Source: Desulfosporosinus youngiae DSM 17734
GTDB lineage: Bacteria; Bacillota; Desulfitobacteriia; Desulfitobacteriales; Desulfitobacteriaceae
Direction: 5' to 3'
NCBI RefSeq assembly: GCF_000244895.1
Contig: NZ_CM001441.1
Coordinates: 5,596,979 to 5,660,978, forward strand
Length of the DNA stretch: 64,000 nt
Shown: in pieces, positions 46,068 to 55,609 of the stretch
How positions within the stretch are numbered: position 1 is the stretch's first letter
Layout of the letters: each line of letters opens with the position of its first letter
Translations under genes and position numbers: made by a program
The notes under the pieces: generated by a model
Seen by the model: the letters and a program-made list of their open reading frames with translations, nothing else
Database searches by the model: none
Told to the model about the DNA's origin: nothing

Positions 46068-47231
46068 TTATTTAGGATCTACCTTTGTCATAAATACGCT
46101 CTTACCGCCTTTGTATTGTAAAATAGCGGCACTCTTCACTGGGTTGTGGGTCGCCGGATCTACATTCAATTCTCCGCTGATACCTTGGAAGCCCTTCATA
46201 GTCTCCAGAGCACTGCGCAGTTTTTCGGGATCGGTGCTTTGAGCATTCTCAAGCGCCTTAATTAAGAGATTTGCCGTATCATAGCCTAGTGCTGCAAAGG
46301 TATCGGGTTCAGAACTGTATTTCCCTTGGAAATCTTTGATAAACTGAGCCATTCCTGGGTCATCCATCGCGCCGTGATTAACATAGTAAGTATTCTCAAG
46401 AGCATTCGGCCCGGCAACATCCACTAACTGAGGGGATCCCCAGCCGTCTCCGCCCAGGAATACTTGCTTCATTTCCATTTCACGAGCTTGCTTCATGATC
46501 AATCCGACTTCTTGATAATATCCGGGAACAAAGACAACATCTGGGTTAGCGGCTTTGATACGCACCAGTGTCGCCCGGAAGTCCTTGTCACTGCCGGCTA
46601 CATACTGTTCTTCAGCAACGATCTCTCCGCCGGCCTTTTTGAAGTTTTCTTTAAACGAAGCAGCCAAACCCTTTGAATAATCTCCCTTTTGGTCAATATA
46701 AATGGCAGCTTTTTTAACTTTAAGTGTTTCCGAAGCAAAATTTGCAGCTACTTGACCCTGGAAAGGATCAATAAAACAAGCCCGGAAAATCCAAGGTTTT
46801 ACCTTCCCGTTTTCGAATGTAACATTATCCGATGTCCCTGTCGGTGTAATCAAAGGAACTTTGTTGTCTGTTACTACTTGAACAGCAGCTAACGTATTTC
46901 CGCTTGTCATAGGTCCAAGGATCGCTACTACTTTATCTTGAGTAGCCAACTTAGTTGAGGCCACTGTAGATTCTCCCGGGTCTGACTTATTGTCTGCCGA
47001 TACATATTCCAGTTTCTTTCCCAGTACTCCACCCTTAGCATTTTGCTGTTCAAAGGCTAACTTAATAGCTTTCTCAGCATATTGCCCAAATGCGGCCGCC
47101 CCGCCGCTTAATTCTAAGTTTCCGCCAACTTTAATAACTTCGGCTGCCTTTTCGCCGCCGGCTGCTCCACAACCAGTCACTAAGGCAAGGCTTAACAGCG
47201 CTGCCGTTGCCAATGAAACTATCTTTCTCAT
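46068..47231 (-). CDS. livJ: Branched-chain amino-acid ABC transporter, substrate-binding lipoprotein
   Basis: 387 residues. Signal peptide with lipobox LVTGC (Cys about residue 21), then the periplasmic-binding protein type 1 fold: VGGNLELSGGAAAFGQ (about 34), GPMTSGNTLAAVQVV (about 106), VKKAAIYIDQKGDYSKGLA (about 172), and a C-terminal domain that ends with STDPEKLRSALETMKGF. Start ATG 47231 with GAGAGGGG box; the longer frame to 47249 is not needed. Captures Leu/Ile/Val or related ligands outside the cell. It heads the operon; livHMGF follow after a stem. Confidence 0.93.
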   Translation of the reverse strand: MRKIVSLATAALLSLALVTGCGAAGGEKAAEVIKVGGNLELSGGAAAFGQYAEKAIKLAFEQQNAKGGVLGKKLEYVSADNKSDPGESTVASTKLATQDKVVAILGPMTSGNTLAAVQVVTDNKVPLITPTGTSDNVTFENGKVKPWIFRACFIDPFQGQVAANFASETLKVKKAAIYIDQKGDYSKGLAASFKENFKKAGGEIVAEEQYVAGSDKDFRATLVRIKAANPDVVFVPGYYQEVGLIMKQAREMEMKQVFLGGDGWGSPQLVDVAGPNALENTYYVNHGAMDDPGMAQFIKDFQGKYSSEPDTFAALGYDTANLLIKALENAQSTDPEKLRSALETMKGFQGISGELNVDPATHNPVKSAAILQYKGGKSVFMTKVDPK

Positions 47232-47448
47232 TCTTCTACCCCTCTCCATTATAGACCCTTTTTCTGCACTTTTTTCGTACCTTTTTCATTTTTAAGGCCT
47301 TATCGATTATTTCTTCTAGATTCACCCCCATCAGTATTCCCTCAATAGCTTTATGTGATACCGTCAATAAAATCCCCCATCGAAAATATCTTTTCCGATC
47401 GGGTTACCCATTAGTAAGAGGCTGTTAGATAACAACTTCTAGTTCTAT

Positions 47449-47477
47449 ATTCTATATATAATAGTACCATTTGACAA
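47449..47477 (-). promoter_or_regulatory. Promoter upstream of livJ
   Basis: Minus strand: TTGTCA (-35, 47472-47477), 17-base spacer, TAGAAT (-10, 47449-47454). The leader of about 200 bases to the livJ start shows no recognised riboswitch. Confidence 0.5.
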
Positions 47478-47596
47478 GCTGTTAAGAGTATAAAGTATCG
47501 CGAATTTTTTAAAAACTGCAAGGAAGTTATTAGCAGTATTTTGGATATAACCTAACTATTAAAGTGAACGTAATTTTTACACCTCCGCAAATTCAA

Positions 47597-47639
47597 AAGA
47601 ACAAGTAACTTATCTTATTTTTAGAAGTTACCTGCTCTT
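47597..47639 (-). terminator. Terminator of selB
   Basis: AAGAACAAGTAACTT (47597-47611) and AAGTTACCTGCTCTT (47625-47639) form a long stem with two mismatches around a 13-base loop, on the minus strand followed by TTTTG. Confidence 0.55.
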
Positions 47640-47673
47640 TAGCTAGTTTGTTCAAATTTGTCGTTAAATATTA

Positions 47674-49569
47674 CTAAACCAGAGTCCGTTTATCTCCTTT
47701 ACGTTGTGTTACCCGTTGCTGGTCAAAGTATTCCAGCAAGGGCACTGCATATTTTCGAGATGTTCCCCATAACTCCCGAACCTCGGCGACTCCAATCTCA
47801 CCTTGCACTTGCAACACTTGTACCAAACTCATTTTTGCCTTTGAAATATCGTCCCTTCTATAAAAGAAGCCGCCGATTGAAACCCACTCACCTTGTTCAC
47901 ATAAATATCCCGCGTACTCTTGTATCTCTGTCTTAGGAATCTCACATGATTCAGCTGCAATCCCCAATTCAGGAGGCATAAGTCCAACATTTTGCCAATA
48001 CGCCCGTAGTGCATCAAGCCTCTTTATTATCAGTGGAGGAAGTTGTACTCCTTCGTTGGTTTGAACTTTGCTTCCGGAGATACGATAATATTTGCGTACA
48101 GACCCTTGTTCCAGAATCGTTTGCCAACGACGATGCGTCCATGAAATTCCCAGGCGGGTTTTTAATTCTTCTCTGCTGATTCCGCCGCGCAGAGGATATT
48201 CCTCTTCATGAACCCTTACAACTCTAATCAGTTTTGATCTCCATGCTTCTGCGGCGGCCTTGCCCCAGTAGAGTAAAACATCATCCTCCATCCAGATTTC
48301 CAATCGTTCCGATTCTTCCAGGGATTTTAAACTCTCTGCTATTTCTGCAGGACTAACATGTAAGAGAGCCGCTAAGTCTGAGCTCGTTCTAGGTTCGTCC
48401 ATTTCTCTTTCTAAGAGGTCAAGGGGATCCCCTTGGTCCTTAATTCTCATTTGTTCTAAGACACTCTGTTTAAACCGCTTTAACTTATACTTTGCTACGC
48501 TAAGTACTTTACCTCCGGCAATCGTATATGTGGGGGAATAGAACCTCAAAACAAATCGATCCCCTGGTGCTGCAAGAACGGGTTCATCTAATAATATTTG
48601 AGCAAACCCTTCTTGGCCAGGGGGTATTTCCTCATGGTCCAACAGATGTAAGCGTCCTAAAATTTCGGTCGTCCCAAGATGGAAACGAACTCGTTGTCTT
48701 TGGGTTAAGGGTCTATCTGAAGATGAAAGGTTAATCACCTTTAGATCTAAAATTTTCCCTACATTGAATATTTTCGGTGTTACAAGGACTGAACCCCGAT
48801 CTACTTGAGCAACCTCGACACCTGCCAGATTTACAGCCACCCTCTGTCCGGCCTCCGCAGAGTTAACTTTCTTTTTATAAACCTGCAGAGAGCGAACCTT
48901 TGCTATAAGATGGCTTGGTTCAATTGCCAACTCTTGTCCTAATTCTACGGTCCCGCCATGCAGGGTTCCTGTAACCACAGTACCAAACCCCTGAATACTA
49001 AAAACACGATCAATCGGCATTCTTACTGGCCCGGTTGATTTTTTACTTTCCACCTCCGAAAGTAATTGATCAATGGTTTCACGAAGCACATCGATCCCTT
49101 CACCTGTTACAGCCGAAACCCGACATATACGAGCAGTATTGAAGGCGGTATTTTTCAGTTTCTCCTGTACCTCTTCTTCCACAAGTTCAAGCCACTCCTG
49201 ATCCACAAGGTCCACCTTATTTAAGACAACAATTCCTCTGGGAATACCTAATAATGTCAAAATATCTAAATGTTCTTGTGTTTGGGGCATGATACCTTCA
49301 TCTGCCGCAATCACAAGTAACACCACATCCATTCCGCTTGCTCCCGCCAACATCTGACGTACAAATCGTTCATGCCCGGGAACATCAATCATCCCAACTT
49401 GCCGGCCGCTTGGAAGCATCATATGGGCAAACCCCAACTCGATAGAGATCCCTCTTTGCTTCTCCTCTTTTAAGCGATCCGTTTCCATCCCGGAAAGAGC
49501 CCGAATCAATTCGGTTTTGCCGTGGTCCACATGCCCGGCTGTACCTACTAAATAATGTCGATCATCCAT
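47674..49569 (-). CDS. selB: Selenocysteine-specific translation elongation factor
   Basis: 631 residues. N-terminal GTPase resembling EF-Tu: G1 [15 protein letters not shown]2 [11 protein letters not shown]3 [15 protein letters not shown]4 NKVD, then beta domains II and III; C-terminal third consists of winged-helix domains (starting near residue 380) that bind the SECIS hairpin. Delivers Sec-tRNA(Sec) to recoded UGA codons. ATG 49569 with GGGGAA box. The terminator at 47597-47639 follows. It works together with selC 6.8 kb to the left; the other genes (selA, selD) are not in view. Confidence 0.96.
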   Translation of the reverse strand: MDDRHYLVGTAGHVDHGKTELIRALSGMETDRLKEEKQRGISIELGFAHMMLPSGRQVGMIDVPGHERFVRQMLAGASGMDVVLLVIAADEGIMPQTQEHLDILTLLGIPRGIVVLNKVDLVDQEWLELVEEEVQEKLKNTAFNTARICRVSAVTGEGIDVLRETIDQLLSEVESKKSTGPVRMPIDRVFSIQGFGTVVTGTLHGGTVELGQELAIEPSHLIAKVRSLQVYKKKVNSAEAGQRVAVNLAGVEVAQVDRGSVLVTPKIFNVGKILDLKVINLSSSDRPLTQRQRVRFHLGTTEILGRLHLLDHEEIPPGQEGFAQILLDEPVLAAPGDRFVLRFYSPTYTIAGGKVLSVAKYKLKRFKQSVLEQMRIKDQGDPLDLLEREMDEPRTSSDLAALLHVSPAEIAESLKSLEESERLEIWMEDDVLLYWGKAAAEAWRSKLIRVVRVHEEEYPLRGGISREELKTRLGISWTHRRWQTILEQGSVRKYYRISGSKVQTNEGVQLPPLIIKRLDALRAYWQNVGLMPPELGIAAESCEIPKTEIQEYAGYLCEQGEWVSIGGFFYRRDDISKAKMSLVQVLQVQGEIGVAEVRELWGTSRKYAVPLLEYFDQQRVTQRKGDKRTLV

Positions 49570-49580
49570 TTTTGTTCCCC

Positions 49581-49688
49581 TTATTTACTTGGCTTAGACC
49601 ACAAATTCTTCATAGCTGGTAATTTTGCATGATCTTCACGAACAAAGTCCTCATCACGGCTAAGGAACTGCTTGTAATCCAACTTCAC
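49581..49688 (-). CDS. Small ORF in the selB leader (35 residues)
   Basis: From GTG 49688 to TAA 49581, reading MKLDYKQFLSRDED... and ending NLWSKPSK, 11 bases before selB. The frame extends upstream to about 49718 (LTWNDIQLSTYV) before a stop; the start codon is uncertain because no ribosome site is visible. The charged, aromatic composition is protein-like. It may be a leader peptide, or the C-terminal remnant of a decayed gene. It lies immediately downstream of a promoter-like sequence. Confidence 0.35.
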   Translation of the reverse strand: MKLDYKQFLSRDEDFVREDHAKLPAMKNLWSKPSK

Positions 49689-49720
49689 ATATGTACTCAA
49701 TTGGATATCATTCCAAGTTA

Positions 49721-49749
49721 ACTATAGCAAAAAACTCTCTTGTAAACAA
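49721..49749 (-). promoter_or_regulatory. Candidate promoter for selB
   Basis: Minus strand: TTGTTT (49744-49749), 17-base spacer, TATAGT (49721-49726), about 150 bases upstream of selB and before the small leader ORF. Confidence 0.4.
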
Positions 49750-49820
49750 ATTCTTTTTCGTCGTCCAATCCTCTTTAAATTCCTCTGAACTAAGTTTTCT
49801 ATCCGCTGTAGATCCGACAC

Positions 49821-50852
49821 TTATCTTCTGAGCCAGTAGTAAAGAATCGCCGGCATAAAAATCAGTCCTAAATAACCAAATAAAGGATAGACAAGCTGCA
49901 CTATCTGAGAAAATTTCACCCCTGCTGTAGGGATCAGCAGAAGAAATACTATAAATGCTGCCTTACCATAACTCAAGCCTCCAGATTCAGCCACTCTGCT
50001 TATCAGACTAAACCCATTTCCTACTGCCGCAGTAATCATGGCTAACCATAAAACCACAACATAGAAAAAGGCAGGCCAATCCCCTAACTTACCCGCAATC
50101 CCTACCATAGGAATTTCCAGACCCAATATATCCGGATAACGCAGTAAAGCCGATCCTATAGAAAAAGCAAATAGCCCGAGAGCAATCCCACCCAAAAGCG
50201 CTCCTAAACGAGCACCGGCCTTTTGAACCTCTCGCCCCAGTGATGCAAATACCACCATAGCTAAGGTCAGGTTAAAGGAAACATATAAGATCGCCGAAAC
50301 TGCCCAATTGCTGACAATTGGATTTGGCAGCATCTTGACGTTTTCGCTATCCACCGAAGTAGTGGCAAATATTGCAATTGTTGCAATTCCTAAGCAAAAT
50401 ACGAACTTTAAAGGTATCAGGACTGAATTAATCCATAGAACTCCTTCACCCCGATACAATAAGGCTAAGGCTATAACAGATCCTGTCAAGATAATCCCTA
50501 ACCACCTGGAAAATCCAAAATACTCCTCAAAAAGAGCCCCACTTCCGGATATCATGGCCAGCATTCCTACAAACAAAAGGATACTGACCAGCTTATCAGC
50601 CCATTTCCCCAAGCCCGGCCCCAGTAAACGGTTAAAGAATTGCTTATAGGAAGAGATCTTCCATCGTTCTTGAAGATCTAACATACCCCAACCCAGAAGA
50701 GAAAATAATACCGAACTCAGAACAACCCCAATTAATCCCCAATACCCGAAGCGCGCAAAGAATTGCTGAATTTCTTGACCGGAAGCAAAACCAGCCCCCA
50801 TGACCGCGCCAATATAAGTTGCCGCAACCTGAAACGATACTTTCCACCGCAT
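49821..50852 (-). CDS. YkvI-family membrane protein
   Basis: 343 residues, about ten hydrophobic segments; YkvI family, distantly related to the amino-acid/polyamine transporters. The N-terminus AATYIGAVMGAGFASGQEI contains the glycine-rich first helix characteristic of that superfamily. Substrate unknown. ATG 50852 with GGAGGGAG. Divergent to yyaC. Confidence 0.85.
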   Translation of the reverse strand: MRWKVSFQVAATYIGAVMGAGFASGQEIQQFFARFGYWGLIGVVLSSVLFSLLGWGMLDLQERWKISSYKQFFNRLLGPGLGKWADKLVSILLFVGMLAMISGSGALFEEYFGFSRWLGIILTGSVIALALLYRGEGVLWINSVLIPLKFVFCLGIATIAIFATTSVDSENVKMLPNPIVSNWAVSAILYVSFNLTLAMVVFASLGREVQKAGARLGALLGGIALGLFAFSIGSALLRYPDILGLEIPMVGIAGKLGDWPAFFYVVVLWLAMITAAVGNGFSLISRVAESGGLSYGKAAFIVFLLLIPTAGVKFSQIVQLVYPLFGYLGLIFMPAILYYWLRR

Positions 50853-50962
50853 GATTACTCCCTCCTGCCATCATGCTTATGGGCAGAATGCGAATCTCAT
50901 GCATAAAAACAAGGCTATTTGGGAAATAATTTAATGAATGATTTATTGTAAGGGGGCAGCTT

Positions 50963-51535
50963 GTGAGTTTGTTTTCATTATTGACTGAGACTAAAAAAAT
51001 TAAAGCGCATGTTGATGATTATGCTGCCAAAGCAAAACTGGAAGAACATCTTTCAGATCTTTTTGCTTCTACACACAAACGTCCTGCAGTAATTCTGTGT
51101 ATCGGAACCGATAGATCAACTGGTGACGCTTTAGGTCCATTGATTGGGACACATCTTTCCCGGCTCAAACTGCCTCAACTTCATGTCTATGGAACATTGG
51201 ATGATCCTGTACATGCAACGAACCTGGAGCATAACATACTTACAATTAAGAATAACTTTATTAATCCTTTTATTATCGCAGTTGATGCTTGTCTTGGCCG
51301 TTTAGATTCTATCGGCTGCATCACACTTGCTCAAGGACCCTTGAAACCTGGAGCAGGCGTGAACAAAAAACTTCCAGAAGTTGGAGAAGTTCATATGACC
51401 GGCATTGTAAATGTCGGTGGTTTTATGGAATACATGGTGTTGCAAAATACCAGGCTCAACTTAGTCTGGAGAATGTCAGAAAATATTAGTTCTCTTATAA
51501 CTCGCTCATACTTAAGAACCCATATAAAACAATAA
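50963..51535 (+). CDS. yyaC: Spore protease YyaC-like
   Basis: 190 residues of the YyaC family (SGNH-unrelated; resembles the germination protease fold), expressed during sporulation in Bacillus and implicated in spore proteolysis. Characteristic strings: VILCIGTDRSTGDALGPLIG (about 48-67), VYGTLDDPVHATNLEH, IIAVDACLGR (about 108-117), KPGAGVNKKLPEVGEVHMTG. GTG 50963 with AGGGGG; plus strand against the local direction, with DUF4446 convergent at its 3' end. Confidence 0.9.
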   Translation: MSLFSLLTETKKIKAHVDDYAAKAKLEEHLSDLFASTHKRPAVILCIGTDRSTGDALGPLIGTHLSRLKLPQLHVYGTLDDPVHATNLEHNILTIKNNFINPFIIAVDACLGRLDSIGCITLAQGPLKPGAGVNKKLPEVGEVHMTGIVNVGGFMEYMVLQNTRLNLVWRMSENISSLITRSYLRTHIKQ

Positions 51536-51564
51536 TGACATCCTTAGCAGAAAGATTTAAAGAT

Positions 51565-52068
51565 TTAAATCTTTTGCCCGATCATCGCTTTTGCGACGAC
51601 TTCTTTTTCTTCATCCGAAAGTAAATACGTAGACTGTCCTCCACTTATTGGTTTGGCATAAACTCTTGCTTCCTCACGACTATGGATAGAACTAAGTACA
51701 ACTCCATCTCCCTCTTGATTCAAGAGTGCGAAAGCAAAGCTTAAGTCGCTGCCTACATCTTCAAATGCTCTGAAACGAATTAATTCAGCCCGATCTATGC
51801 CGGCTTTCAATTTGACTTCAATTGGATTGAGCCTTACTTTGCATTCCTCTAGATTCTGTTCCAGTTTACTTAATTTATCTTGATACTCTTGAAGTAAGAT
51901 ATCCATTTGTTTGCCATTCACAAAGGTTTGTAAGCTTATATAGGATGCCTCAAATCGCTTCATTCGACCATAAAGCAAAATTGTAATTACGGAGAGTAAG
52001 AGCAATACAATAGCCATAATACAAGCAGCCCACCAATATAAGGGCATAATACTTTCAATTGTCACCAA
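51565..52068 (-). CDS. DUF4446 membrane-anchored protein
   Basis: 167 residues of DUF4446: an N-terminal transmembrane helix (about 10-32), a coiled stretch (about 58-85), then the conserved globular part IRFRAFEDVGSDLSFAFALLNQEGDGVV and a tail with DEEKEVVAKAM. Function unknown. Conserved next to parB and yyaC in related genomes. The start is TTG 52068 or the adjacent GTG 52065, both close to the AGGTGA box. Confidence 0.85.
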   Translation of the reverse strand: MVTIESIMPLYWWAACIMAIVLLLLSVITILLYGRMKRFEASYISLQTFVNGKQMDILLQEYQDKLSKLEQNLEECKVRLNPIEVKLKAGIDRAELIRFRAFEDVGSDLSFAFALLNQEGDGVVLSSIHSREEARVYAKPISGGQSTYLLSDEEKEVVAKAMIGQKI

Positions 52069-52256
52069 TAATCACCTGGTTTTTAAAATTGAACAATTCA
52101 ACTTTCTTTGTCGACTAACAAAGTGGTAGTGCATTGCAAAGAATACTTTTCATTGACTACCTTTAACCAGGTATATTCACTTCCTTCCAGATAAAGTTTT
52201 ACTATACTATAAGTTTAATATTATCAGAACGTTGGTCTTAATTAATCCTAAATTTC

Positions 52257-52958
52257 TTACCCTCCTAAATGCAGGCTTGTAAATATTATTGTTATGGGAA
52301 TGACTATAAACAACCCCGGTAATAGATTGCCCACTTTGATTTCTTTTATTTCTAATATATTTAAGGCTATTCCTACTATAAGAAGACCTCCCGTTGCACT
52401 CATTTCCGTAATAACTTGTGAAGACAGAACTCCTTGTAATAGCCCGGCTGAAAGAGTTATTAGTCCTTGATATATAAATACCGGGATCGCTGAGGCTAAT
52501 ACCCCTATTCCCATTGATGAGGCAAACACTATCGCTGATATTCCGTCTAACATAGATTTAGCATAGAGTATGGTATGGTCTCCTGATAGTCCGCTTTTTA
52601 ATGATCCCATAATAGCCATCGCTCCGACACAGTATATTAAACTTGCTGTAACAAAAGCCTTCGGGAATCTATCCCCTTGACCATTCCTTGAGAATTTGCT
52701 CTCAAGCCAATATCCAAATCTCTTTAATTGAAGTTCGATATCAATTAATTCCCCTACAATCCCACCTAAGGCTAGACTTGCAATAACCACCAAGATATTT
52801 TCACTTTGGATAGCCATACTTACTCCAATCAGTAATACGGCTAAGCCTATTCCTTGAATAACGGTTCTTTTCATTTTATCCGGTAAAGCATGTCCGAATA
52901 ATAGTCCTATTAAACCTCCTAACAAAATAGCTATTGTATTTACGATTGTTCCTAACAA
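52257..52958 (-). CDS. DUF554 membrane protein
   Basis: 233 residues with about seven hydrophobic segments, DUF554 family (YdfK/YqgA-like): MLGTIVNTIAILLGGLIGLLFG at the N-terminus and GALIGELIDIE-type string (GGIVGELIDIELQLKRFG) in the middle. Likely transporter-like; substrate unknown. TTG start at 52958 with GGAAGGT box. Its downstream end lies before DUF4446, upstream end near the extended parS palindrome. Confidence 0.85.
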   Translation of the reverse strand: MLGTIVNTIAILLGGLIGLLFGHALPDKMKRTVIQGIGLAVLLIGVSMAIQSENILVVIASLALGGIVGELIDIELQLKRFGYWLESKFSRNGQGDRFPKAFVTASLIYCVGAMAIMGSLKSGLSGDHTILYAKSMLDGISAIVFASSMGIGVLASAIPVFIYQGLITLSAGLLQGVLSSQVITEMSATGGLLIVGIALNILEIKEIKVGNLLPGLFIVIPITIIFTSLHLGG

Positions 52959-52976
52959 TTAAGTTACCTTCCTTCT

Positions 52977-53020
52977 ATGCACCTACCTTATGTTCCACGT
53001 GGAACATAAGGTAGGTGCAT
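52977..53020. promoter_or_regulatory. parS: parS site 1 within a 44-bp perfect palindrome
   Basis: TGTTCCACGTGGAACA (52991-53006) differs from the common TGTTTCACGTGAAACA by two symmetric changes and lies at the centre of a palindrome that stays perfect for 44 bases. It is the ParB nucleation site. As RNA the same sequence would fold into a 20-bp hairpin. Confidence 0.85.
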
Positions 53021-53375
53021 TTACACAATTATCTTCTTTAATGCTCCTATGCTGATATAATACTTACACATTAAGGGAATAATATAGTTGATAATATCAT
53101 CAAAACCGGGGATTGTTATATTTAGTATGGAAAACACTCTATTTATTACTTAAACTCAAACATAATAAACTATATTACGAAACCCAAACAAAATTTAGAC
53201 TACCCGACATAAGCAAGGCTTGCTAATCCATCGAAAGGTATGGATTTGTAAGGGTTTACAGATAGTCTTGCGGAATATATGGGCATGGAAACCAATCTTT
53301 GGCGTCAAAAAACGTACACTTGGAGTTAAAAACGATGTAGCGTAAACTAAAAAGTTTACCTCAGACCCTACTGAA

Positions 53376-53417
53376 CTTGTCCCAGGAATCGTAGGCACCT
53401 ACGATTCCTGGGACAAG
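53376..53417. repeat. 42-bp inverted repeat in the DUF554-parB gap
   Basis: CTTGTCCCAGGAATCGTAGG (53376-53395) and its exact reverse complement (53398-53417) with a 2-base spacer. The gap 53021-53740 carries no supportable gene; a second smaller repeat, GTAAACT (53342-53348) with AGTTTAC (53353-53359), lies 17 bases to the left. Possibly a terminator or a protein-binding site. Confidence 0.6.
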
Positions 53418-53740
53418 CCGAGGGGAAGACTCTCATCCTTATGGGGATTGCCTAATTCCGAATTGGATATTAGGGCAAAAAAACAGTAATACTCTGAATG
53501 TCTAAGAGAGAAAAAGAAGTTTGATTGGCAAGCCCTAAGTAGGTTATAAATTAACTAATTAACAAATCAAAGTTATAATTAGTTTACCGCCATGAAAAAT
53601 GAAGAGAATACTGCTTTTTATCATATCAATAATAAACCATTGATACAAGTATCTATTTAGATACCTCCATCAATGGTATTGTCAATAATGTTATCTATTT
53701 TCATAGGCGTTGAGGAAAACATTAGACTGTAGTTTATATT

Positions 53741-53776
53741 ACTAAAATAATGTTCCACGTGGAACATTATTTTAGT
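53741..53776. promoter_or_regulatory. parS: parS site 2 within a 36-bp perfect palindrome
   Basis: The same TGTTCCACGTGGAACA core (53751-53766) in a 36-bp perfect palindrome. Its edge overlaps the stop codon of parB (53772-53774), so the hairpin also may act in the parB 3' end. Confidence 0.85.
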
Positions 53777-54617
53777 CAATCCGGATGTTCCACAATTCCA
53801 ATAGACGATTTAGTTCATCTTCGGAAAAATACTGTACTTCGATAGTTCCCTTTTTAGAGTCCCCCTTAACTATAACCTTTGTTTGAAAGTTGGTTCTTAA
53901 CTGATCCTGTACATTGTGAAGCAAGGGGTTAATCTCCCGAGGGAGTTTTACATTTTTTACTTTTTCCGTGAGTCTATTAATAAGATTCTCTATGTCCCTT
54001 ACTGATAATTGCTCTTTTGCCGCTTTTTGAGCTGCAAGTACCTGTAAAGAAGTATCTTTAACACTTAATAACACTTTAGCATGACCTAAGGATATGGAAT
54101 TATCTCGAAGTAAATCAAGAACAGTATTAGGTAATTGAATGACACGTAGAAGATTTGTAATAGTAGAACGAGCTTTACCCACACGCTGGGCAACCTGTTC
54201 CTGACTTAATCCATATTCTTTAATAAGACGCTCATAAGCAAAACCTTCTTCAACAGCGGATAAATCCGCACGTTGAATATTTTCAATTAAAGCACGCTCG
54301 GCCATTTCTTGATCCGTACAAAATTGAACAATACACTTAATGGTCGTTAGACCAGCAATCTTGGCCGCCCTCAGCCTACGCTCCCCGGCGATAATAAAAT
54401 ATCGTTCACCAATAGGCCTCACCAAAATTGGTTGCAATAAACCATGAACACGTATTGAATCCGCTAAATCATTTAATGCTTCGGGTTCAAATTCTCTTCT
54501 TGGTTGATCAGGATTAGGATCAATACTTGAGATAAGAATTTCCTTTATGTCTGACTCATTTTCTGACTCATCCGAAATTAAGGCCTGGAGCCCCCGTCCT
54601 AGTCCTTTCTTAGACAC
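53772..54617 (-). CDS. parB: Chromosome partitioning protein ParB (Spo0J)
   Basis: 281 residues: N-terminal KGLGRGLQALI, then the CTPase/ParB-nuclease-like domain with box II GERRLRAAKIAGLTTI and FEPEALNDLADSIRVHG, the helix-turn-helix DNA-binding domain (SQEQVAQRVGKARSTITNLLRV, about 140-165) and C-terminal dimerisation domain. Binds parS and loads condensin; in spore formers also links to sporulation control. GTG 54617 overlaps parA by 8 bases. Confidence 0.96.
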   Translation of the reverse strand: MSKKGLGRGLQALISDESENESDIKEILISSIDPNPDQPRREFEPEALNDLADSIRVHGLLQPILVRPIGERYFIIAGERRLRAAKIAGLTTIKCIVQFCTDQEMAERALIENIQRADLSAVEEGFAYERLIKEYGLSQEQVAQRVGKARSTITNLLRVIQLPNTVLDLLRDNSISLGHAKVLLSVKDTSLQVLAAQKAAKEQLSVRDIENLINRLTEKVKNVKLPREINPLLHNVQDQLRTNFQTKVIVKGDSKKGTIEVQYFSEDELNRLLELWNIRID

Positions 54618-55374
54618 GTTCTAAAACCTCCTTTGCTAAATCACGATATACTTCTGCACCCCTTGAACGACTATCATAAGTATTGATGGCCTTTCCATGG
54701 CTAGGGGCTTCACTTAAACGAACATTTCTTGGTACAATCGTTCGAAATACTTTGCGTGGAAAGTATTTTTTTACTTCATCAACTACTTGTATGGCTAAAT
54801 TCGTGCGTGCATCAAACATTGTTAACAGAGCGCCTAAAATATTTAAATTAGGGTTGAGGTGTTTACGAACCCGTTCCAAAGTATTCATTAAAAGGGTTAA
54901 CCCCTCAAGAGCGTAATACTCACATTGAATAGGAATAATAACATCAGTTGCCGCAGTTAAAGCATTTAAAGTAAGTAGGCCCAATGAAGGAGGGCAATCA
55001 ATAATAATAAAATCATAATCGTCTTTTACGGATTCAATGGCATTTCTCAATTTACCCTCTCGTGAATTCTGAGCAACCAATTCAATTTCTGCACCGGCTA
55101 ATTCAATACGCGCAGGAACAACCTTCAAGCCCTTCTGTTCGGTTTTCATAATTACTTGCTCAAGGGGGATATCATTAATTAATACATCATAAATGCAGCG
55201 AGTCAATTTTTGTTTAATTATTCCTACACCACTCGTAGCATTTCCTTGTGGATCTAAGTCAACAAGTAAAACACGTTTTCCTAATTCAGTCAAACAAGCG
55301 CTCAAATTTATCGCTGTTGTTGTCTTAGCAACACCGCCTTTTTGATTGGCAACAGCAAACACCTTAGTTATCAA
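54610..55374 (-). CDS. parA: Chromosome partitioning ATPase ParA (Soj)
   Basis: 254 residues. Deviant Walker A QKGGVAKTTTAINLSACL (about 11-28), switch/Walker B region LLVDLDPQGNATSG and IDCPPSLGLLTLNALTAA, and LSEAPSHGKAI near the C-terminus. Works with ParB and parS to segregate origins. TTG 55374 with AAAGGAAG box. Coupled to parB. Confidence 0.96.
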   Translation of the reverse strand: MITKVFAVANQKGGVAKTTTAINLSACLTELGKRVLLVDLDPQGNATSGVGIIKQKLTRCIYDVLINDIPLEQVIMKTEQKGLKVVPARIELAGAEIELVAQNSREGKLRNAIESVKDDYDFIIIDCPPSLGLLTLNALTAATDVIIPIQCEYYALEGLTLLMNTLERVRKHLNPNLNILGALLTMFDARTNLAIQVVDEVKKYFPRKVFRTIVPRNVRLSEAPSHGKAINTYDSRSRGAEVYRDLAKEVLERV

Positions 55375-55609
55375 TAGTCCACACTTCCTTTATCTCTCGA
55401 TACAAAATACCACATAACAATAAGTGATACATTAAACTTAACAACAATCCAGACTATAAGACATTTTCTCGTGGTGAAAATCTTCTACCTTCATTGTATC
55501 GTATTTAGTAAAACAAATATAGATTTATATTGGCAACAAAACCAATACAATTCGATTTTTAATTATATTTAAGAGTTTCAAAAAGAAGGAAGCATCTTTC
55601 AAAGGAGTG

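Noticed and set aside
53195..53398. Minus-strand open frame in the gap next to parB
   Set aside because: Contains the large inverted repeat, has no ribosome site and no family resemblance.
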